Program-made: the position numbers and the translations under genes | Shown here: one piece after another, positions 1 through 8,511 of the stretch | Layout of the letters: every line of letters starts with the position of its first letter | Position numbering within the stretch: the first letter of the stretch is position 1 | The notes under the pieces: generated by a model | What the model was told of the DNA's origin: nothing | What the model saw: the letters and a program-made list of their open reading frames with translations, nothing else | The model's database searches: none | Origin: JBEKYD01 sp049509915 | GTDB taxonomy: Bacteria; Acidobacteriota; Terriglobia; Bryobacterales; Bryobacteraceae | Length of the DNA stretch: 64,000 nt | Direction of reading: 5' to 3' | Assembly (NCBI GenBank): GCA_049509915.1 | Contig: JBEKZL010000020.1 | Span: 4,273 to 68,272 of the forward strand

Positions 1-80
1 GCAAGTGGGGTCAGCGGGGCGCGCTTCTGGCGGCCAGACAACTACGACGCGCGTTGAAGGTCGGCGCCGGCGGCGCGTTG

Positions 81-884
81 CTATTCCGCGTCCTCCGCCA
101 GCACGCGAAACAGTTCCGGTGGCGGCGCCGGTTTTTGCTCTTCGCCGCCCTCCAGGTCCAGGTAGCGCGTATCCAGCAGGCGGCCGGTTTCGAGGTTGCC
201 CATTGCCGAGAGAATGTTTTCCTTCAGGTGCGGGTACTCCTGTTCGAGCGAAGCGAACAGGCCGCGCAGCGAGCGCCGCACCGTGCCAGTCCGCTGCGAG
301 CAGCCGCACGGGACGATGGGCACGCCACGCGATGCGGCGTAGGCGCGGGTGATTTCCTCGGTGACAAACACCAGCGGGCGGATCAGGCGATATTCGTGGG
401 CGCGAGAGAAAGTGACCGGCGGCAGCGCGCTCAGCTTCCCGGTGAACATGGTGTTGCGCAGCAGCGCTTCGCAGAAGTCGTCGGCCGTGTGCCCGAAGGC
501 GATTACGTTGGCGCCCAGATTGTGAGCGATTTCGTAGACCGCGCGGCGGCGGTAACGGCTACATAGATCGCAGCCGTGACCGGGCTGGTCCTCGAGGAGC
601 TTGAGCGAAGGCGCGTCGCGGAAATAAGTCCAGGCAACGCCGCGCTGGCGCAGGTACTCGCCCAGAGGTTCGATGGGCCGCAGGAATTTACCCTGTTCCA
701 CGGTGAACGCGCAGACGGAGAATTCGATGGGCGCGCGCTTTTCGAGCAACAGCAAGGCTTCGAGCAGGGTTGCCGAATCCTTGCCGCCCGAAAGCGCTAC
801 GGCCACGCGGTCGCCTTCGCGAATCATCTTGAAGCGTCGAATCGCCTCGCCGACTTTGCGCAGCAGTGTTTTTTCCAGATCCAC
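81..884 (-). CDS. ttcA: tRNA 2-thiocytidine biosynthesis protein TtcA-like
   Basis: Cytoplasmic PP-loop ATPase of 267 residues that in the TtcA family thiolates C32 of certain tRNAs using an Fe-S cluster. The ATP-binding PP-loop SGGKDS is at residues 32-37. The paired cysteines CDLC are at 105-108, and further cysteines in PCGCSQ are at 193 and 195, matching the TtcA arrangement of CxxC plus a C-terminal cysteine. The length is within the family's usual range (about 250-310). It stands alone on the minus strand; nothing recognisable lies in the 80 bases beyond its stop. A related TtcA/TtuA-type thiolase with another tRNA target cannot be excluded from sequence alone. Confidence 0.85.
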   Translation of the reverse strand: MDLEKTLLRKVGEAIRRFKMIREGDRVAVALSGGKDSATLLEALLLLEKRAPIEFSVCAFTVEQGKFLRPIEPLGEYLRQRGVAWTYFRDAPSLKLLEDQPGHGCDLCSRYRRRAVYEIAHNLGANVIAFGHTADDFCEALLRNTMFTGKLSALPPVTFSRAHEYRLIRPLVFVTEEITRAYAASRGVPIVPCGCSQRTGTVRRSLRGLFASLEQEYPHLKENILSAMGNLETGRLLDTRYLDLEGGEEQKPAPPPELFRVLAEDAE

Positions 885-1242
885 TATTAGCGATTATAGC
901 GGGGCGACCCCGGTTCGCCGTTTGGGTGGCTAGCCGTTTGCCGTGCCCTCCTCGGGCGGATCCGGAACGAGACCCGAACCGGCCCGCCGCCCGCTTTGCC
1001 CGGGTGGGAAGCGCGGAATTTCTCGATCATGGGGGCGTTAACAGCCTCTGGAACTGTTCGACGGCGATGCAAAACACGAAGCCGAGAACAAAGATTCCGA
1101 TGCTCAGCCATATCTTACCGGGGAGGTTGCACCGGTACAGGGGTACGCGCCAGACGGTTGCGAACCGGGTCATCTATGCCGTTTGATCGGCACCCACGGC
1201 GATTCCCTGCAGTAGGAACTCCCGATCTTCACCCACGAGCCG
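885..1242. other. Intergenic region between ttcA and motB
   Basis: This 358-base stretch lies upstream of ttcA and downstream of motB. The only coding candidate I can support is the 48-codon membrane-peptide frame at 1027-1173, listed separately. I see no convincing terminator, promoter or repeat in the remainder. Confidence 0.5.
1027..1173 (-). CDS. Possible small single-span membrane protein
   Basis: A 48-residue frame with an ATG start, downstream of motB on the same strand. It has a basic N terminus (MTRFATVWRVPLYRCNLPGK), then a hydrophobic stretch IWLSIGIFVLGFVFCIAV at about residues 21-38, then a short polar tail ending QRLLTPP. The charge pattern fits a single N-in membrane helix. 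No clear Shine-Dalgarno sequence precedes the ATG, and I do not recognise the family, so this is only a candidate; the hydrophobic segment is the main argument for it. Confidence 0.3.
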   Translation of the reverse strand: MTRFATVWRVPLYRCNLPGKIWLSIGIFVLGFVFCIAVEQFQRLLTPP

Positions 1243-2019
1243 TCAGGGCTGGCTGTCGCTCACCTCCTGCCCGAATTTCACTACCAGGGAGATGCGGCGG
1301 TTGGCGGGATCGTTGGGCGCGTTGGGCCGCAGCAGGTGCTGATCGGCAAAGCCGCGCACTTCCACAATTTGCTCGGGGCGCACGCCGTGCGCGTGCAGGA
1401 TGCGGCGCGCGACGTTGGCGCGTTCGACGGAGAGTTCCCAGTTGCCGTAGGCCGAATTCGGGCCCTGATCGCGAAAGGGGCGAGCGTCGGTATGGCCTTC
1501 AATCACCAGGAGGTTGGGCAATTGCGCCATCTGCGCGGCCAGCCCCGCCAACAGCCTTTCCCCGGCGGGTGTAGGGTTGATGCTCCCACTGGGAAAAAAC
1601 AAACCCTGCTCGGTTTCGAGCAGGTCGATACGCAGTCCCTCGCCGGTGACGCTGAATTGCACGTTCTGCCGCAGCCGTTCCAGATCCGGCGTCCGTTCCA
1701 GGGCGGCTTCAATCTCATGCCGCACGTCGCTCATGGTACGCCTTTCGACTTTCAGCCCCTCGCCGGAATGGGCCGGACCGGCGCCCATTTTGCGGGTATA
1801 GCCGCGCGGATCGTGAAAGTAACCGCTAACCGAGTTCTTGACGCGGTCGCTGGCGCTCATCATCCAGAGCACGATAAACAGGGCCATCAGCGCGGTCACG
1901 AAATCGGCGTAAGCCATCTTCCAGGCGCCGCCGCGGCTGGCCGGATGGCTGCGCCGCACTCCGGCAGGCGCCCATGGCTCGCCATCAGTTGGTTCTTGAG
2001 GAATCGTGCGGCGCGGCAT
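1243..2019 (-). CDS. motB: Flagellar motor stator protein MotB
   Basis: Stator subunit that couples ion flow to flagellar rotation and anchors the stator to peptidoglycan. The single membrane span (about residues 36-55, AYADFVTALMALFIVLWMM) contains the proton-carrying aspartate, D39. An OmpA-like peptidoglycan-binding domain follows, with EGHTDAR at 174-180, NWELSVERA at 193-201 and a terminal ND..NRRISLV motif near 236-246. The length of 258 residues is normal. The start overlaps the end of motA by 35 bases, so the pair is probably translationally coupled. No other flagellar genes are in the window. Confidence 0.93.
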   Translation of the reverse strand: MPRRTIPQEPTDGEPWAPAGVRRSHPASRGGAWKMAYADFVTALMALFIVLWMMSASDRVKNSVSGYFHDPRGYTRKMGAGPAHSGEGLKVERRTMSDVRHEIEAALERTPDLERLRQNVQFSVTGEGLRIDLLETEQGLFFPSGSINPTPAGERLLAGLAAQMAQLPNLLVIEGHTDARPFRDQGPNSAYGNWELSVERANVARRILHAHGVRPEQIVEVRGFADQHLLRPNAPNDPANRRISLVVKFGQEVSDSQP

Positions 2020-2908
2020 CGTGTACTCCTTGAGGCAGCGGAACTACGGGGATGCGGGCGTCGCGGCGAATGGTGGCTTCCAGTTCGAGAAACGACGGAC
2101 GCAACTCCACCGGAATCGAGCGCCGCGCATACTCCACGGCCAAAATTGGCGAGGCGCCGCGTGCAAACGCCACCATTCCCGTGCGCAACACCTCGAGGAA
2201 CTGGGTGTGCTGCTCGGCGAGATGGCCCAGTCGCGTGGCCAGGGGCCCGGCGACGCCGTAACAGAGCACAATGCCGAGAAAGGTGCCCACCAGCGCCGCG
2301 GCGACCTTCTGGCCGACCGTCTCCGGCGCGGCGCCAATCGCCTGCATGGTGTTGACCACGCCCAGCACGGCGGCCACTATCCCCAGTCCCGGTAACGCGT
2401 CGGCCACCGCGCTGAGGGCCACCACGGGCTCCTGGCGGCCGCGCCGCTGCACGTCGATGTCGTGGTCCATCAGATGATCCAGTTCGCGCGGCGTGGTGGC
2501 GCCGATCACCAGCATGCGCAGCGAATCGCAAACGAAATCGCGGGTTTCCGGATCGCTCAGCAGGGCCGGATAGCGGGAGAAGATCTCGCTCTCTTCGGGC
2601 TGTTCCACGTGCGCTTCAAGCGCATTGGCTCCAACCCGCTGCACCAGTCCGAAAACCTCGTATAACATGCGCAGATAGCGCAAGTACGCGTCGGGATGGA
2701 GGGTGGGAGGGCGAAAAATCGACATCATGCCCCCGGCCATTTTGCGGATTACACGCGGCGGATTGGAAACCAGGATGATGCCGATGGCGGCACCGCCCAC
2801 GATCAGCAATTCGGCCGGTTGCAGCAGTACATATAGATTGCCGCGCTCCAGAAGGAATCCTCCCAGAACCGCGGCGAGAACCAGGACGAACCCAAGGATT
2901 GCGTACAT
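1985..2908 (-). CDS. motA: Flagellar motor stator protein MotA
   Basis: Integral membrane stator subunit that forms the ion channel with MotB. The 307-residue protein has two N-terminal membrane spans, a cytoplasmic loop, and a C-terminal pair of spans containing the conserved ALPGLGIVAAVLGVV segment, including the functional proline. It is the first gene of a two-gene motA-motB unit and overlaps motB by 35 bases. The ATG at 2908 has no strong ribosome-binding site. The tail after the last span (HDAAPHDSSRTN) is encoded by the bases shared with motB. Confidence 0.92.
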   Translation of the reverse strand: MYAILGFVLVLAAVLGGFLLERGNLYVLLQPAELLIVGGAAIGIILVSNPPRVIRKMAGGMMSIFRPPTLHPDAYLRYLRMLYEVFGLVQRVGANALEAHVEQPEESEIFSRYPALLSDPETRDFVCDSLRMLVIGATTPRELDHLMDHDIDVQRRGRQEPVVALSAVADALPGLGIVAAVLGVVNTMQAIGAAPETVGQKVAAALVGTFLGIVLCYGVAGPLATRLGHLAEQHTQFLEVLRTGMVAFARGASPILAVEYARRSIPVELRPSFLELEATIRRDARIPVVPLPQGVHDAAPHDSSRTN

Positions 2909-3012
2909 AAGTTATGTAGCCGGACAAAGGGGACCGGGTTACCGGTTCCTGTAAAGGCACACATCGACCGGAAGGAGCCGTCCCCAATTGTCCCGATGAC
3001 GTTCTCAGTTTC

Positions 3013-4545
3013 TTATCGGATGTGCTCGATAAACCTTGAGCCTGGGGTACTGACCATTCCGCGCTGCGAGCCGTCCTGAAACAATACGACGTAGACATCG
3101 CCGAAGCGGGTCAAGCGGTTCTGCCAGGCGGCCAATTCCGGCCGGGCGGCAAACCACTTACGCCACCAACGCGCATTTCCGGCCCCGCCGTAGATGGCGA
3201 AACGGCGCGCCGCCACCAGCGGGCCAGCCAGCAATCCGGCGGCATAGTCTTCCGCCTGCGGCGAGCTTTCGAATGGAAATAGAACGACGGGACCGTGCGG
3301 CGGATAGATGGGCAGATGAGCATACAGGAAGCCGGGCAGAGGATAATCCGGCTGCCACACCGGCCAACGCGCTTCGACGAATGGGCTGGGGCAGACAATT
3401 GGCGTCGAAGCCGCATCGGAGGGGCGGTTGAGCAACTCCACGGCAGCGCGCCAATCGGATTTTTCGTGCGGCGGCCAAAGGACGTTCCATTGTCCCAGCA
3501 CCAGAATGGCGCCAATCCCGAGCAGGGCCGCGGCCGGCCGCCACCTTGTCTCGGGCAGAAAACGCGCCGCCACCCAGGTGGCCGAAAGCGCTACGCCGGG
3601 GAGAAACAACGACAGATAACGATTCAGAAAGAGACTGTTGCCGGTCGCGAGCGAAAAGCCATAAAGAGCCAATGGATGCAGCAGCCACCAGGCAAAAATC
3701 AGGAGCGTGTCGGCCCAGGCAATGGCAAGCGCGGGTTGGGCCGGCGGGCGGCGGGCGCCGCGCGCCGCCCGCCGGCTCCAGAGCCAGGCGGCCGCGCCCA
3801 CGATCAGTACCAGGTTCCATCGCGCCAGATGGAGCGCGTCCCGCCAGGTGGGCGGCTTGACGATGACGTGCGCGGCAGCCTGGCCGGAGAGCGCCAGAGC
3901 CAGGCGCGCCACCGGCAGCAGCACCACCGCCAGCAGGGCGAAGACCAGCAAAACCCTGGGCCAGAACCGGTGCGAGCCGCTCGCCAGGCGAGCCGCGGCG
4001 TAAATCAAGAAAACGCCGTAGAACGGCCAGTACACCAGGTGTACCCGCCACAGCAGGCCGGCAGCCAGGACAAACAGAAGTCCGTCGCGCAGCACGCCGC
4101 GATCGAGAAAACGCACCAGAAACCAGACCGCGGCGGCGGAGACGGCGATTCCCAGAGCATAGGGGCGGGCATCGGCGGCATGGTAATCGATGCCGCGCAT
4201 GGCGAGACAGGCAAACACGGCGAACCAACCGGCCCCGGAATGGATCAAGCGGCGCGCCAGGGCCGCCAGAATCCCGAGCGCCAGCGCCATGGCCAGCACC
4301 GAGGGCAGTCGATAGGAAATCTCCGAGAAACCCAGCCAGCGCTCGGCCAGCCGAGGCAGCCAGTAGTAGAAAGACGCCGGCACCTGCGGGGCGACCGCGA
4401 GCGACGGGTCGGCGGGATGGTGGACGACGAAGGCCGTGACCATCTCGTCCACCCAGAAGCTCGATCCGATCGGCATGAGCCAGAGGCGCGCAATGGCGAT
4501 AACCAGAACTGCCCAGAGGGCGCCGCCGACGACCTTATTTCGCAT
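3013..4545 (-). CDS. GT39-like integral-membrane glycosyltransferase
   Basis: A polytopic membrane protein of about 510 residues with roughly ten hydrophobic segments. The first periplasmic loop carries FWVDE, the acidic motif typical of GT-C enzymes of the PMT/ArnT/GT39 type, which use polyprenyl-phosphate sugars. The soluble C-terminal tail has no motif I recognise. I chose the ATG at 4545; an in-frame TTG 18 bases upstream is possible but has no better signal. The gene follows a GT2 polyprenol-phosphate glycosyltransferase on the same strand, a pairing that suggests one makes the lipid-linked donor and the other uses it. The acceptor is unknown. Confidence 0.7.
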   Translation of the reverse strand: MRNKVVGGALWAVLVIAIARLWLMPIGSSFWVDEMVTAFVVHHPADPSLAVAPQVPASFYYWLPRLAERWLGFSEISYRLPSVLAMALALGILAALARRLIHSGAGWFAVFACLAMRGIDYHAADARPYALGIAVSAAAVWFLVRFLDRGVLRDGLLFVLAAGLLWRVHLVYWPFYGVFLIYAAARLASGSHRFWPRVLLVFALLAVVLLPVARLALALSGQAAAHVIVKPPTWRDALHLARWNLVLIVGAAAWLWSRRAARGARRPPAQPALAIAWADTLLIFAWWLLHPLALYGFSLATGNSLFLNRYLSLFLPGVALSATWVAARFLPETRWRPAAALLGIGAILVLGQWNVLWPPHEKSDWRAAVELLNRPSDAASTPIVCPSPFVEARWPVWQPDYPLPGFLYAHLPIYPPHGPVVLFPFESSPQAEDYAAGLLAGPLVAARRFAIYGGAGNARWWRKWFAARPELAAWQNRLTRFGDVYVVLFQDGSQRGMVSTPGSRFIEHIR

Positions 4546-4567
4546 CGTAAATACGGAAAGCAAACGG

Positions 4568-4634
4568 TTTATCTGTGTTCATCAGCGGTTCGAATTTGAT
4601 TTTTCATATCCAGGCGGCCCGGAGGCCTGTCCCC
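4568..4634. repeat. Fragments of two dispersed intergenic repeats
   Basis: The gap between the two glycosyltransferase genes holds two short repeat-like pieces. TTTATCTGTGTTCATCAGCG (from 4568) resembles the ACCGATGAAC-type arms of the inverted repeat at 13044-13123. GGAGGCCTGTCCC at 4621-4633 is identical to the core of one arm of the palindrome at 45085-45097. Both read as degenerate copies of intergenic repeat families. Confidence 0.45.
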
Positions 4635-4637
4635 CTC

Positions 4638-5432
4638 TCACCGCTCGATCTCGAAAGGAAGAACGTCGGGCTTGCCGATGCTACTGGCCCTTTCCGGGAA
4701 TTTGAAAATCGCGGCGCGGCCGATGCCCCACTTCGCCAGACGGAACTGGAGCGAGGTACGCAGCACGCCCAAACCATAGATGGCGCTGCGGCGGAAATTG
4801 ATGGAGGAAGCTTCCGGGAAATAGCGGGTGGGGCAGGAGATCTCGCCTATGCGCGCGCCCATCAGCACGGCTTGGGCAATCACCTGGTTGTCAAATACGA
4901 AATCGTCGGAATTGCGTTCCAGCGGCATGGCTTCCAGCAACTCCCGGCTGTAGGCGCGGAAGCCAGTGTGATACTCGGAGAGCTTGGCGCCCATGAGTAG
5001 GTTTTGTATCAGGGTGAGGAAGCGGTTGGAGACGTACTTGTAGAGCGGCATGCCGCCGCGCAGGGCGCCGCCGCCCAGAATCCGCGAGCCCAGTGCCAGG
5101 TCGTAGACGCCGTAGGCAATCATGGTGGCGATGGGCGTGACCAGCAGCGGATTGTACTGGTAATCGGGGTGCAGCATGACCACGACGTCGGCGCCGCGCG
5201 CGAGGGCTTTGGCGTAGCAGGTTTTCTGATTGCCGCCGTAGCCGCGGTTGCGCGCGTGTACTTCCACGGTCAGCCCCAGGCGCCGCGCCACATCGGCGGT
5301 ATCGTCGTTGGAGTGGTCGTCCACCAGGATGCTCTCGTCCACGATTTCGGGCAGTTCGCGAACGGTGGCTTCGAGAGTCTTGGCCGCGTTGTAGGCGGGC
5401 AGGACGACGACGATGCGCTTTCCGTTGATCAA
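4638..5432 (-). CDS. Family 2 glycosyltransferase, polyprenol-phosphate mannosyltransferase (DPM1) type
   Basis: Cytoplasmic GT-A glycosyltransferase of 264 residues. The N terminus shows the GT2 nucleotide-binding start VVVLPAYNAAKTL, then ILVDDHSNDDT and the NRGYGGNQKTCYAKAL motif. A DPD-like metal site appears as HPDYQYNP, followed by SRILGGG and HTGFRAYSRELL, all typical of dolichol- or polyprenol-phosphate sugar synthases. There is no C-terminal membrane domain. The frame extends far upstream, but coding similarity begins at LINGKRIVV, so I chose the TTG at 5432, preceded by a GAGG eight bases away. It is upstream of, and probably co-transcribed with, the GT39-like gene. Confidence 0.78.
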   Translation of the reverse strand: MINGKRIVVVLPAYNAAKTLEATVRELPEIVDESILVDDHSNDDTADVARRLGLTVEVHARNRGYGGNQKTCYAKALARGADVVVMLHPDYQYNPLLVTPIATMIAYGVYDLALGSRILGGGALRGGMPLYKYVSNRFLTLIQNLLMGAKLSEYHTGFRAYSRELLEAMPLERNSDDFVFDNQVIAQAVLMGARIGEISCPTRYFPEASSINFRRSAIYGLGVLRTSLQFRLAKWGIGRAAIFKFPERASSIGKPDVLPFEIER

Positions 5433-5544
5433 GAGGGTAACCTCAGTCTCTGCTTCGAGTGTAACGCGTAAGCCTGCAGCGGTCAGCTGCCAGCGACCGG
5501 ACGAACGGTTCGGCTTCTGCGCCAATCCGCGATAAGCTACCGCT

Positions 5545-6035
5545 ATGGCAAAGGCGCTCTCGTTCCTTCCGGCCCATACAGCTCTGCTCGGCAGTGAACG
5601 TGGAGCTTCCAGACAATTGTCGGTCGGCGCCTTGGATCGTTCAGTTGAGGTGCTGGCTTCGGTGCCCCTGGTCCTCGAATACGAGGCGGTCCTGACTCGG
5701 CCGGAGCACCTGGAGGCCAGTGGCCTGACGGCGCCCGAGGTGAATGAGGTACTCGATGCGTTAGTAAAGGTATCGATTCCGGTGGCTCTCCGGTTTTGTG
5801 GCGCCCACGGCTGAAAGACCCAGCCGACGAGATGGTGCTGGAGACGGCGGTCAAAGGGGCGGCAGACTGGCCGGTTACTTTCAATCTTCGCGATCTCGCC
5901 GACGCCGCCCGGGAGTTTGAGATTCGTGTGGCGCCGCCATGCGATGCATGGAGGGAGATTCGGAGACATGAGAAGAAGTACTGTCGCTTTGCGCCTACAG
6001 GCGTCAATATTGGACGAGGCGCGTCGCGTTTCTGA
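5545..6035 (+). pseudogene. Decayed PIN-domain toxin, frameshifted
   Basis: Two adjacent frames together give a PIN-family toxin: GASRQL...LVLEYEAVLTRPEHL in the first (5545-5814), then LWRPRLKDPADEMVLETAV and VTFNLRDLADAAREF in the second (to 6035). The break falls at the T4 run at 5794-5797; one more T would restore LRFLWRPRL. The N terminus also lacks the expected first catalytic aspartate (a DTN-type motif), and I found no such motif in the other two frames there. Loss of that residue plus a frameshift argues for a dead gene rather than a sequencing slip. The downstream antitoxin frame looks intact. Confidence 0.72.
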
Positions 6036-6216
6036 AACCGAGGGTGTAGCACTGAACCAGTTCATCAACGTCGCAGTGGCCGAGAAATTATCGGCCTTGC
6101 GGACCGAAGAGTATCTCCGTGAGCGCGGGGCAAGGCGCGATGTGGCGAAAGCGAAGCGACTCCTGAAGCTCGCGGGCCGCGGCAACTCTCCGCCGCCCGG
6201 CGACGAACTGGCCTGA
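5968..6216 (+). CDS. Ribbon-helix-helix-like antitoxin of a PIN toxin pair
   Basis: An 82-residue protein starting MRRSTVALRLQASILDEARR, a basic beta-strand followed by helices as in ribbon-helix-helix antitoxins. It continues with EGVALNQFINVAVAEKLSAL and a variable C-terminal tail that would contact the toxin. I chose the ATG at 5968 because GGAG lies a few bases upstream and because the earlier ATG at 5917 falls inside the toxin coding sequence. It overlaps the end of the broken PIN gene, toxin first and antitoxin second. With the toxin inactive, its role would be relic or trans-acting. Confidence 0.65.
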   Translation: MRRSTVALRLQASILDEARRVSETEGVALNQFINVAVAEKLSALRTEEYLRERGARRDVAKAKRLLKLAGRGNSPPPGDELA

Positions 6217-6343
6217 ATCGAAAACGGCGAGCGTGACGCTTGGCGTGGAACAGGTCCACTTTTCCGGCCAGAACCGATGTGAGGCTCGTTTCTGGTCCCA
6301 AGCTATCGGTGTACGGTGCGAATGCTCGGAGTTCGGATTAAGA

Positions 6344-6898
6344 TCATTCTGCGAGACGCAGCCTGTTCGATACGAGCTTGCCCTCCCAGCATGGGAACAC
6401 ATTGGGGTTTGGATAACCGTACAGTGGGCACGATGGGGCCGTGCCTTGAAAATGGACGCAATCCCACTCCACCCACAGATGTGCTCGTTGCTGAAGCAAT
6501 GCGGGTAACGGAGTCATAGCCGAACGCCAATCCGCGGCGGGCAATTCGAGAGTGTAACTCGCGTGGGGGACCAAGGGGACGACAATCGGGTCGAAGCGAC
6601 CCCTAAGGGGCCTGTCATCATCGAGCGTGAAACTATGCTGGCCGTCGGCGGCGGCAACGAATAATCGCAGGCGGTATCCGGAGATTCGGTCGCCGGTTGC
6701 GAACCCCAAAGGGACCAACAAGGGGTAGCGGCCAAGGTAGTTGACGGTGACACGAACCTGAGGGTCAACACGGCTCTCGGACAGTATCGCGACGGACATT
6801 CTCAATCCGTCCACCGTCTGCCCCCACTCGCTCGTCTCGCCGGCCCCAACGGGGAGGGCGATCCAGAGCAACGCCGAGGCTGCCAGTGCTTGTTTCAT
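6344..6898 (-). CDS. Hypothetical secreted protein
   Basis: A 184-residue protein beginning MKQALAASALLWIALPVGAG, a typical Sec signal peptide ending near residue 20. The mature part contains beta-rich segments (RVTVNYLGRYPLLVPLGF, YRLRLFVAAADGQHSFTL) and two cysteines near the C terminus in WDCVHFQG and PSCPLYGY. I recognise no family. The frame is open upstream to 6994, but the signal peptide fixes the ATG at 6898 as the likely start. It lies just downstream of the alanyl-tRNA editing gene on the same strand. Confidence 0.55.
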   Translation of the reverse strand: MKQALAASALLWIALPVGAGETSEWGQTVDGLRMSVAILSESRVDPQVRVTVNYLGRYPLLVPLGFATGDRISGYRLRLFVAAADGQHSFTLDDDRPLRGRFDPIVVPLVPHASYTLELPAADWRSAMTPLPALLQQRAHLWVEWDCVHFQGTAPSCPLYGYPNPNVFPCWEGKLVSNRLRLAE

Positions 6899-6995
6899 GA
6901 CTCTGTTAGACACCGGGGCTGGCGCCGGAGTTCCTACCGTGCAATGCGGAGGTCCTATCCACATCGGCAAGGGCCTGGCAAACCTCTGTCCCAAT

Positions 6996-8159
6996 TCACC
7001 GGCTCACTTGAGCCACCACGTGGTCGAGGCCGGCACGGTCGGCCACGCTGCCCTGGGCCATGCGGGGCGTGCCGCCGCCGCGGCCTCCAGCGGCGGAAAG
7101 CGCCGTCTTCAACAGTGCGCCGGCATCCACCCCGGAATCGGCCGAGGCCGCCAGCAGCAGCGCGGGCGGTTCCTCGAGCACGGCCAGGAATACGGCCGCT
7201 GGTTGGCTGGTGAAGCTCTGCGCCACGGCGCGCAAGTCCTCCAGGTTGCCGCGGGCGGCGCGCTCAATGTGGCGGCGAAGGCCGCCGGTGCCGGGCGGGC
7301 AGATGGAATACAGTTCGCGACCGCGATAGCCGGCCAGTTCCAATTCCAGCTTGCGGCGGGCCTTATCGTCGGCGCGGGCGGCATCGAGCTGGGCCGCCAC
7401 CAGCGCCGGGACCTCGTCCAAGGGCGCGGAAAACGCCTGGGCGGCGCGGTTGAGGGCTTCGAAATCGGCATGGGCGCGAGCTACTGCCCGGGCGCCGCAA
7501 AGGAATTCGACGCGCACTGTCTTGCGTATTTTTTCGAGCTTGCGCAGCAGGACGACGCCGATTTCGCCGGTGGCGCGGACGTGCGTGCCGCCGCAGGCGC
7601 TGCGATCCAGACCGGCGATGGAGACGATGCGCAGCGTGCCGGTGCGCTCCGAAGCCTTGCGCAAATCGCCGGCCTCCGCGGCATCTTCAAACGACAACGA
7701 AACCGGGCGATTTTCCGAGACGAGCTGGTTCGCGCGCCGTTCGGCCTCGGCCGCCACGCGCGGGTCGAGCGAGTCGGTTTGGAGGTCGATAGTAGACGTC
7801 TGGGCACCCAGATGGAAACTCACCGTCTTGAGCCGGAAGCATTCGGCGAAGACCGCCGATAAGAGGTGTTGGCCGCTATGCTGCTGCATGTGGTCGAAGC
7901 GGCGCGGCCAATCGACCAGGCACGCGACCGGGCCGGGCGCGGCGGGTGCGGCGAGACGATGGGCGATGCGCTCATCTTCTTCCACGACATCGAGGACAGC
8001 GACTCCTCCGATGGAGCCGGTATCGAAAGGCTGGCCGCCCGAGACGGGATAGAACGCCGTCCGGTCGAGGTAGGCGGTGAGGCCGTCGGGTGAGGTTTCG
8101 ACGAGATTCGCGCTGAACTCCCGCAGATAGCTATCGGTGTAATACAATCGTTCGGTCAT
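6996..8159 (-). CDS. Alanyl-tRNA editing protein, AlaX-like with DHHA1 domain
   Basis: A 387-residue homologue of the alanyl-tRNA synthetase editing region, expected to hydrolyse Ser- or Gly-tRNA(Ala) in trans. The zinc site is intact: HSGQH with H94 and H98, and CGGTH with C189 and H193. The N-terminal beta-barrel has FYPVSGGQP near residues 37-44. A C-terminal DHHA1-type domain ends in a Gly-rich segment (GGRGGGTPRMAQG), which makes it the long AlaX form rather than the short one. There is no aminoacylation domain. It is monocistronic or paired with the small secreted protein downstream. Confidence 0.88.
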   Translation of the reverse strand: MTERLYYTDSYLREFSANLVETSPDGLTAYLDRTAFYPVSGGQPFDTGSIGGVAVLDVVEEDERIAHRLAAPAAPGPVACLVDWPRRFDHMQQHSGQHLLSAVFAECFRLKTVSFHLGAQTSTIDLQTDSLDPRVAAEAERRANQLVSENRPVSLSFEDAAEAGDLRKASERTGTLRIVSIAGLDRSACGGTHVRATGEIGVVLLRKLEKIRKTVRVEFLCGARAVARAHADFEALNRAAQAFSAPLDEVPALVAAQLDAARADDKARRKLELELAGYRGRELYSICPPGTGGLRRHIERAARGNLEDLRAVAQSFTSQPAAVFLAVLEEPPALLLAASADSGVDAGALLKTALSAAGGRGGGTPRMAQGSVADRAGLDHVVAQVSR

Positions 8160-8235
8160 GAGCTTTGCGGTGAATTAAACCCTTGAGCCAGGCTGTTCCG
8201 CGGCATGCCTAGACCCAGTTACACGGACCCAGCCG

Positions 8236-8388
8236 TTACCGTTCCGGCTCGGCTGCCGCTGCCGCGCTGCGATACGGGGGGCGGGGTTTCTTAGGCGCGC
8301 CCACATAGGCGTAGGGATCTTCGGGAGGCTCCAGCTGCCGGCGCTTGAAAAAGCGCCGAATCCCGTTCTTAATTTGCCGCGCGGTCAT
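8236..8388 (-). CDS. Small basic hypothetical protein
   Basis: A 50-residue frame starting MTARQIKNGIRRFFKRRQ and ending with a Pro/Ala-rich tail. It has a strongly basic first half and a low-complexity end (PYRSAAAAAEPER). An AAGGAG lies 12 bases upstream of the ATG, a little far but usable. The left end of the IS3 element begins only 62 bases upstream, so the insertion may have removed or replaced its promoter. No family recognised; coding status moderately likely. Confidence 0.4.
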   Translation of the reverse strand: MTARQIKNGIRRFFKRRQLEPPEDPYAYVGAPKKPRPPYRSAAAAAEPER

Positions 8389-8449
8389 GTCGAAATCATA
8401 CTCCTTCGGCCGGCCAAACGAAAGCACGTGCACAAAATTGCACAGGCTT

Positions 8450-8490
8450 TGGACTTTTCCCAAAATTGAGACACAGGAAAATGCACAACT
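8450..8490 (+). repeat. Left terminal inverted repeat of the IS3 element
   Basis: Starts TGGACTTTTCCC at 8450 and ends with AAAATGCACAAC. It pairs with the right end at about 9920-9961 over TGGACTT, a CCC run, TGAGACAC and AAAATGCACAAC, with a few mismatches between. The orfA ribosome-binding site follows directly. Confidence 0.85.
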
Positions 8491-8511
8491 TCCATTCAAA
8501 GGAGAGTGCAG

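Noticed and set aside
1..80. A partial gene at the left window edge
   Set aside because: Short frames are open, but 80 bases give no recognisable motif.
887..1111. A 74-codon minus-strand frame upstream of ttcA
   Set aside because: Arg/Pro-rich, no family pattern; overlaps the better small membrane-protein candidate in another frame.
5433..6185. Upstream extension of the GT2 frame on the minus strand
   Set aside because: The glycosyltransferase fold starts at 5432 with a good ribosome-binding site; the extension is antisense to the toxin-antitoxin remnants and has no GT2 character.
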